Shown here: positions 7,550-11,982 of the stretch, in pieces
How the letters are laid out: each line of letters starts with the position of its first letter
Position numbering within the stretch: the first letter of the stretch is position 1
Assembly (NCBI GenBank): GCA_001839685.1
Contig: MLAK01000705.1
Span: forward strand, 182,630 to 194,611
DNA: 11,982 nt
Direction of reading: 5' to 3'
Source: Tritrichomonas foetus
Lineage: Eukaryota > Parabasalia > Tritrichomonadida > Tritrichomonadidae
Translations under genes and position numbers: made by a program
Notes under the pieces: generated by a model
Database searches by the model: none
Told to the model about the DNA's origin: nothing
What the model saw: only the letters and a program-made list of their open reading frames with translations

Positions 7550-8652
7550 TTGAAGAAGCTCAAAAAGAAAAAGAAAAATTAGAAGAAAAATTAGAAAATT
7601 TATATGAGATTGCTACAATGGCATCTGAAGAAAGTTCTATTATTGAAAGTGAGGATTATGAAATTTCATATGAAGTTGAACAAATAATCCAAAAGTCATT
7701 AGCAACATGGTTTCCAGATATTCGAAAAGCTATTATGACAGTTAGATCACTTGAGAAGATTGGAGAAAAAATAATATTTTCACTTCTTGTTAAAGTCATT
7801 GAGAAAGCTGTCGATCTTAATATTCTTTATTCTGATGGAGAAAAAAATAGTAATCAATCAAAAGCTTTTTTAAAAGCACTTCCAGTTAATATTGCTTTAA
7901 TGATCGAAAAATTAAATTCTTTTCCTCAGAATGGCATTAAGAAATTAGCTAGTGATATTGCACAACAATCACTGAAATGGATGACAAATCATGCTTCATT
8001 ATCATGTGAAGATTATTTTGAAATGATAAAAGATATGAAACCTAAGGATAAACCATTTGCTTGGTCTTTTGCTGAAAAAGGAATATTTTTCTTATCTCCT
8101 CATGCATTCAGTTCTTTTATAGACAATCAAAGATTTACTTATGGCGTTATCATAAAAGAAGTTAAATGGAAATTAAATGATACAACGGAAAAATTAATAA
8201 AAACAGGATCTTATCAAATTGTCACATCGAATAGAATCAACATGGGCTATCTTTTTGGTCCTTCAATAGGTGAAATTCAACATAATAGAAGAGCTGAAGA
8301 AGTAAACACAATTATTATTGCAGTTGCACCAAATGCCAAAGTGGATAAACAAACTTTACTGGAATCAATTCTTCTAGTTTTCCCAACATTGATCAGAGCT
8401 AACTCACAAATTCAATTTTTATCAAGTCAAACTATTTTTTCAATTTCTACTCATCATGAAAATGAATTAATTTCTCAATTTAATGATACATTCTTGAGAT
8501 CTCGAGAATCTTTAATGATGCTTATTAGATTTCTTCATACTTATTCTAACTCATCATCTATATTCAACACAAAAATATTTTTAGAAAATCTCTTATTAGA
8601 TTCACATGAAAAATTATATATCCAATCATATATCTCATCTTGTCACCAATGA
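7477..8652 (+). pseudogene. Continuation frame of the split gene, unknown function
   Basis: This frame is open from just after a TAA at 7474-7476 to TGA at 8650-8652; its first ATG is at 7546 and gives 368 residues, overlapping the previous stop by four bases (ATGA). The stretch before that ATG reads as an acidic linker in the same style as what follows, so I prefer entry by frameshift in the A run. A likely coiled coil (KEKEKLEEKLENLYEI, just after the ATG) precedes a mostly helical body with few cysteines. I see no catalytic motif, zinc site or membrane helix and do not recognise the family. Near the end the coding text shifts frame again: from 8639 the +1 frame reads LVTNDTFQEYLVKSQLMGFW up to a TAG at 8720-8722, back in the frame of the 7097 reading frame. 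Confidence 0.55.
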
Positions 8653-8791
8653 TACTTTTCAAGAGTATCTAGTCAAATCTCAGCTTATGGGATTTTGGAC
8701 AGCTTTTCTTTGCAAGCATTAGAAATCCACAAATCGTCAACAAGTAAACATTGAAAAATCGATTCAAAATCAGAAATGCTAAATCAATGTA
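8639..8791 (+). pseudogene. Decayed continuation of the split gene, before the MITE
   Basis: The frame starting at 8639 carries about 27 well-formed codons to a TAG (8720-8722), continues for 19 more to TAA (8780-8782), and then runs into the MITE. Another frame, through the ATG at 8776, reads MLNQC and joins without a break to KKGDRFEF on the far side when the MITE and one TA are removed. The gene was thus already, or has since become, multiply frameshifted. Confidence 0.45.
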
Positions 8792-8798
8792 CAGTCGT

Positions 8799-8910
8799 TT
8801 TCGAAATAGAATATTTCAGTTTTCGAAATAGAATTTCCTATCGGTTTTATTTTTCTAAATAAAATTTTTTTTTATCGAAATTGAATTATTTTGTTTCGAA
8901 ATAGAATTTC
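8799..8910 (+). repeat. Left-arm copies of the TTTCGAAATAGAATTT motif
   Basis: Copies start at about 8799 (overlapping the terminus), 8821 and 8894, with a degenerate one (TCGAAATTGAATT) at 8875-8887. All have the same orientation, facing into the element. Confidence 0.8.
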
Positions 8911-9307
8911 ATAAACCGAAAAATTTTTCAAAATAAAATAATTTTGTTTCGTTTTAAAGTTTCAAAAAATTGATCTTTTTCAATGAGTTTTCTCAAAAAG
9001 TTCAAAATAGATATGGGGTATATGGAGGTATACGGGTGTAGAGGATGTAGATTCTTCTTTAGGGTGATGGAAATCGACAGGGTTAATATAGAGCGGGGAA
9101 AATAAAACTAAAAAATTTGGCAAAATACGTGATATGTGATGTGAAAATTACATCAAAATAACAATATTTATTGGGAAAATATTGATTTTATCTTAATTTT
9201 TAGTTAATTTATTTCACCCCTTCACAAATTAGATAATAAATAAGTTGTTGATTCATTTTGTTTCATATGAGAGTGTGGAAATTCTTGGGAAACTTTATAA
9301 AAAAAAA

Positions 9308-9521
9308 AAATTCTATTTCGAAACAAAAAAATTTTATTATGAGACAAATTCTGGTTGGTTTGTAAACTATTCAAATTTAAAAATTCTATTTCGAAAAAAA
9401 TATAGGTTAAGATTCTATTTCGAAAACATTGGAAAGCAAATNGAAACATTTTGAAAGCTTTTCGAAAAATATTCTAGTTTCCTATATAAACATTTGAAAT
9501 ATTGAAATTCTATTTCGAAAC
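9308..9521 (-). repeat. Right-arm copies of the TTTCGAAATAGAATTT motif
   Basis: Inverted copies lie at about 9308-9324, 9381-9396, 9411-9427 and 9504-9521. They mirror the left arm in orientation but not in spacing. Confidence 0.8.
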
Positions 9522-9551
9522 ACTAAGAAAACCAATTCGAAAACGACTGTA

Positions 9552-9933
9552 AAAAAGGTGACCGTTTCGAATTTTCTCTTATTTACACCAAAGCCAGTGA
9601 TTGCAAATCAAAAGACTGCCCACATGAGTTTGCTACTTTCATCAATGATAGTCGATGAACATTACAAAGTGGCGAAACCAAAAATGATAAAATTTGATGC
9701 TTGTTTTGAATCATCTCTTTGAAGCTGGAGAATCTCTTTAGACAATAGCGTTATGATTTCATATTTGGATGGAAGAACTTTTCTAGCCTGACATTGAAAG
9801 TCAAAGTGAAAAATCTTCATTTTCAGAAAATGCCATTACTTATTTTGGATGTTCTCCACTGTTGCTTACCTGTCAATGGCATGGTCCCAAACCACGTAAT
9901 TATTGGTTCTCGAATTCAATCACACAAAAATAA
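9552..9933 (+). pseudogene. 3' part of the split gene, beyond the MITE
   Basis: Coding-like text resumes right after the MITE but hops between frames. Frame A (through 9560) reads GDRFEFSLIYTKASDCKSKD and then CPHEFATFINDSR to a TGA at 9656-9658. Frame B (from about 9624) reads DEHYKVAKPKMIKFDACFES to a TGA at 9720-9722, then continues to SYLDGRTFLA. Frame C (from 9787) reads NAITYFGCSPLLLTCQWHG and ends in NYWFSNSITQK with TAA at 9931-9933, about 30 bases inside the right terminal repeat. The residue composition in each piece is protein-like, with Cys and His (C..C..H spacing in frame A) absent from the rest of the gene. Adding all parts, the original product would have been roughly 690 residues. 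Function unknown. Confidence 0.45.
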
Positions 9934-10140
9934 AAATGCCACTTTTATTAAAATGATCTTTTTTCATTTACAATAGTAAAATAAACCAAAGAAAAGTTAT
10001 CCACTTTTTAACTGCTTTATTCTATCAATTATCTTTCAATCATCTCATTGAATTAGTGAAAAATCGAACGATACATTTATTTGGCCATTCTTATCATTTG
10101 ATTTTTGATTCAGAGCTTATCTTATAGTTATTCTTTATTT
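9902..10140 (-). repeat. Right terminal inverted repeat (239 bp)
   Basis: This is the inverted partner of 5964-6202. The last codons and the stop (TAA 9931-9933) of the decayed + strand gene lie inside its inner edge, so the element's gene ends within its own terminal repeat. Confidence 0.9.
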
Positions 10141-11218
10141 ATTCATTTCTAGTATTTTATAAGTTTTTCACCATGATTTCACCATTTCCTGCCATTATAA
10201 ATATTTTAGGGGGTTGGCTGTCAAATTTATTCTATCGTCATAGGCATCAAAAATCAGATATACAAGGAAGATAGAAGTGTACAACCAAACCTTCACCGAC
10301 AGATCATTCCCAAATTTGGATATCTTCTTATAAAGCAGTGGGCAAAATAATTAAACAACACTTCGGGTAAATCAGTTTCGGAAGAATTTAAAAATATAGG
10401 AAGAAGAAAAGCTCAAAGAAGAATGGAAGGGACAAAGAAAAAAGACAAAGTATGAAGCTAAAACAGAACTATCGCATACCAATATTTAGAAATAAACAAT
10501 ATTTTTATGAGATAAATTAATCGAATTTTTGAAATTTCTTTTATGTTGGCTTTTTCTGATACACATTAATTTGAAAGGATATGTTATGCGATTATTTCAT
10601 GGCGTTTACCGAATTTAAACGGTTAAGGCGATTATTTTTAAAATCTAAATTTTCAACGAAAAATAACTCCGTGAGTATTGGGCCAGATGTTTTGACATCC
10701 ATACAATCATCAATAATGTCAGAAATACGAAAACGAAAGAGAGCCGGAAATTAAGATATATCGATTTGAGGAAATTTGGAAATTTTCAACTGTAAAATTT
10801 GGAGCGGCTCGGTAAATAAATATATAAAAGCCCGGTTCGTACTGAGTTATTCTGCAAAAGATCAGGGTAGAGGTCTTCTCCGTTATTTTGATAATAAAGA
10901 TTTTATGCGCACTTTTTTTTGGCGGTTAGACAACGTTTCTATGTTGGTGAACTTTTTCTATTGTATATTTAAAAATGTCTCAATATTTGGAAACTCTGGA
11001 ATGAAAATGATTCATGAAATCTTTTTAATTGATAGATTATTGTATTATTTATTTCATTTTTAATGTATATGATGTATATGATGTAATAGGATTTGATTTC
11101 ATTTATTAATAATGATGCTTGGAGAACGAATAAGGCTGTGAGAAATGATTGAATAAATCAAATGCAAATGGTTGAAGCATTTTTTTACGAATTAATTGAT
11201 TCGATATCATTGTAAATG
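10141..11218. other. Intergenic region with weak coding debris
   Basis: From 10256 the + strand holds a stretch with only one stop in about 67 codons (YKEDRSVQPNLHRQIIPKFG near its start, then a Lys/Arg-rich end near 10440). A GC-richer block lies at about 10590-10880. The longest open frame (10776-11063) starts with TTG, not ATG, and is rich in Phe, Ile and Tyr; I do not regard it as a gene. ATGTATATG is repeated in tandem at 11063-11085. I see no RNA gene or mobile end. Confidence 0.4.
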
Positions 11219-11390
11219 ACAGTATAAATGAGTTAATACCAATGTTAAATGAATTGATAAGTTAATAATGGATTAAATAATTTAGTATCTGTATAAATGA
11301 TTAATTAACGGTATAAATATGTTAATATTTATGTTAAATAAGTTAATAACATTATAAATGATTGAATTTAGAATTAAATCATTAAAAATC
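11219..11390 (+). repeat. Degenerate ~20 bp tandem repeats
   Basis: About eight imperfect units follow each other, built on a pattern like GTATAAATGAGTTAATACC, with units such as ATGTTAAATGAATTGATAA and ATGTTAAATAAGTTAATAAC. Unit length varies between about 19 and 25 bases. The sequence is almost entirely A and T with regularly spaced G, so part of the likeness may be low complexity. Confidence 0.55.
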
Positions 11391-11652
11391 GTTTCGCATC
11401 ATTTTCAATATTTTATGAATCTAATCATACATATTTAAAATGAAATAATTTTAAATTTTATTGTATATTTTTCGATTATAAACTACTTTCAACAATTCGG
11501 GATTTTTACTTTTTTTGTATTTTTTAGTCGCACTTCTTTATATATTTTAGAGTGAAATGGAAAAATGTATAGTATGAATAAATATATATCATTCCCCTTT
11601 ATTTTAATTAATATTGCTGGACTATTAAAAAAGATAAAGTGATTTTAGTTCA
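11391..11652. other. AT-rich spacer
   Basis: No gene is visible. The word ATTGTATATTTTTCGAT occurs here (about 11460-11476) and also at about 4494-4510, in the other AT-rich spacer, which may mark a shared ancient repeat. Confidence 0.35.
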
Positions 11653-11982
11653 ATGTCAGATTTTCTGAGTGATGAATACATTAAAAAAATTTCAAAATGT
11701 CAATATCGAAAGGCTTTGAATCATTCCAGAAAATTGGAAATTGAGTATTCAAACNATTTTAAAACATAAAACAACACCAGAACAATCTGTTTTATTGTTT
11801 CCAAAGTTCGAAAACAAATAGTATATTTTTATTTTATATGGAAACAAACAAAACCCAAAAGAAGCGACACATACTGGCTCTACAAGGATGAATAAGGTAA
11901 TAAATACTTTCCTAGAAACAAAAATGATACCAGAATCCGCAGTACGTGGTATACCGAATACATTCACTCCTGAGATGAAAAC
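11653..11982 (+). pseudogene. Broken or mis-sequenced coding fragment, runs off the right edge
   Basis: An ATG at 11653 opens a frame (MSDFLSDEYIKKISKCQYRK...) that stops at TAA 11767-11769, just past the ambiguous base at 11755. The next frame over, open across that point, reads KHKTTPEQSVLLFPKFENK to a TAG (11819-11821), then stays open to the window end (53 codons, with HTGSTRMNKVINTFLETKM and RGIPNTFTPEMK). Together they read like one protein shifted near the N base, plus one stop. I do not recognise it. If the N hides an indel error, only the TAG would remain as a true lesion. Confidence 0.4.

Larger units (their letters stand above)
8792..9549. mobile_element. Mariner-like MITE with TA target duplication, nested in the TIR element
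   Basis: The element begins CAGTCGTTTTCGAA (8792-8805) and ends with its exact reverse complement (9536-9549), and is flanked on both sides by TA (8790-8791 and 9550-9551). CAGT tips and a TA duplication are typical of Tc1/mariner elements. At 758 bases and with no credible coding frame it is non-autonomous. Each arm carries several copies of TTTCGAAATAGAATTT, all pointing inward from their own end, so the arms are long, loosely inverted arrays. The middle (about 8960-9290) is unrelated AT-rich sequence with a small hairpin (CAATATTT 9162-9169 against 9177-9184). It was inserted into the decayed + strand gene. The ambiguous base at 9442 lies inside it. Confidence 0.8.
5964..10140. mobile_element. 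4.18 kb element with 239 bp terminal inverted repeats
   Basis: Bases 5964-6202 and 9902-10140 are inverted copies of each other over 239 bases without gaps and with two mismatches (at 6125 and 6165), about 99% identity. They enclose two divergent genes of unknown function and a nested MITE. The strict tips read AAATAAAG at the left and its complement at the right. I find no convincing target-site duplication at these tips. No transposase, retroviral-type integrase or protein-primed polymerase is recognisable inside, so it could be a non-autonomous or shortened Maverick-like element, another class of DNA element, or a plain inverted duplication. The near identity of the repeats suggests a recent event or gene conversion, whereas the inner + strand gene is already broken. 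Confidence 0.7.

Noticed and set aside
9222..9454. Overlapping open frames on both strands
   Set aside because: They lie within the right arm of the MITE, and the translation is just the repeated AT-rich motif.
9794..9976. 60-codon + strand frame near the right TIR
   Set aside because: It opens with TTG, and the neighbouring frame over the same bases gives a more protein-like sequence ending in a stop at 9931-9933.
5964..10140. Complete Maverick/Polinton
   Set aside because: It is too short, no polymerase B, integrase, ATPase or protease is seen, and the tips and target duplication do not clearly match that class.
10776..11063. 95-codon + strand open frame
   Set aside because: It starts with TTG, not ATG, has a Phe/Ile/Tyr-heavy composition expected from AT-rich noise, and has no initiator or recognisable motif.
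1..11982. CRISPR array or bacterial operon
   Set aside because: There are no regularly spaced identical repeats, and the gene structure, initiators and protein families are eukaryotic.

Overview
The window reads as nuclear DNA of a parabasalid (a trichomonad such as Trichomonas or Tritrichomonas). It is intron-poor and very AT-rich. The two intact genes start with very short leaders that follow an initiator-like TCAYW element, and one of them encodes an initiator-binding-domain (IBD) protein, a family I know only from trichomonads. The species cannot be settled from the sequence. Three single N bases (4670, 9442, 11755) show that it comes from a draft assembly.

Layout. Bases 1-3014 are an ordinary gene pair: a B-type mitotic cyclin on the + strand (448-1566) converging on an IBD family protein on the - strand (1941-3014). 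Upstream of the cyclin lies a GC-richer patch with a long imperfect hairpin (170-217). From about 3.1 kb the composition turns strongly AT-rich and the content becomes accessory and decayed: a 168-residue beta-rich protein that may derive from a Maverick/Polinton element (3200-3706, -), a helical protein broken by stops (3780-4340), and the ATG-less 3' part of a single-pass membrane protein (5023-5784, -).

Bases 5964-10140 are a discrete 4.18 kb element bounded by 239 bp terminal inverted repeats that differ at only two positions. It carries two divergent genes of unknown function. One encodes a 222-residue protein (-). The other is a long + strand gene split into two open frames at a run of ten A bases; it then decays, is interrupted by a nested 758 bp mariner-like MITE (TA target duplication, 14 bp inverted termini, eight copies of a TTTCGAAATAGAATTT motif in opposed arms), and resumes beyond it to end inside the right terminal repeat.

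Bases 10141-11982 are mostly non-coding or decayed, with a patch of degenerate ~20 bp tandem repeats (about 11219-11390). A broken coding fragment, whose frame changes near an N base, runs off the right edge.

Functionally, the left three kilobases are cell-cycle and transcription-related housekeeping. The rest looks like a graveyard of mobile or virus-like DNA, in which the TIR element is the youngest recognisable layer apart from the MITE inserted in it. I recognise no transposase, integrase or polymerase in it, so whether it moves, and how, is open.
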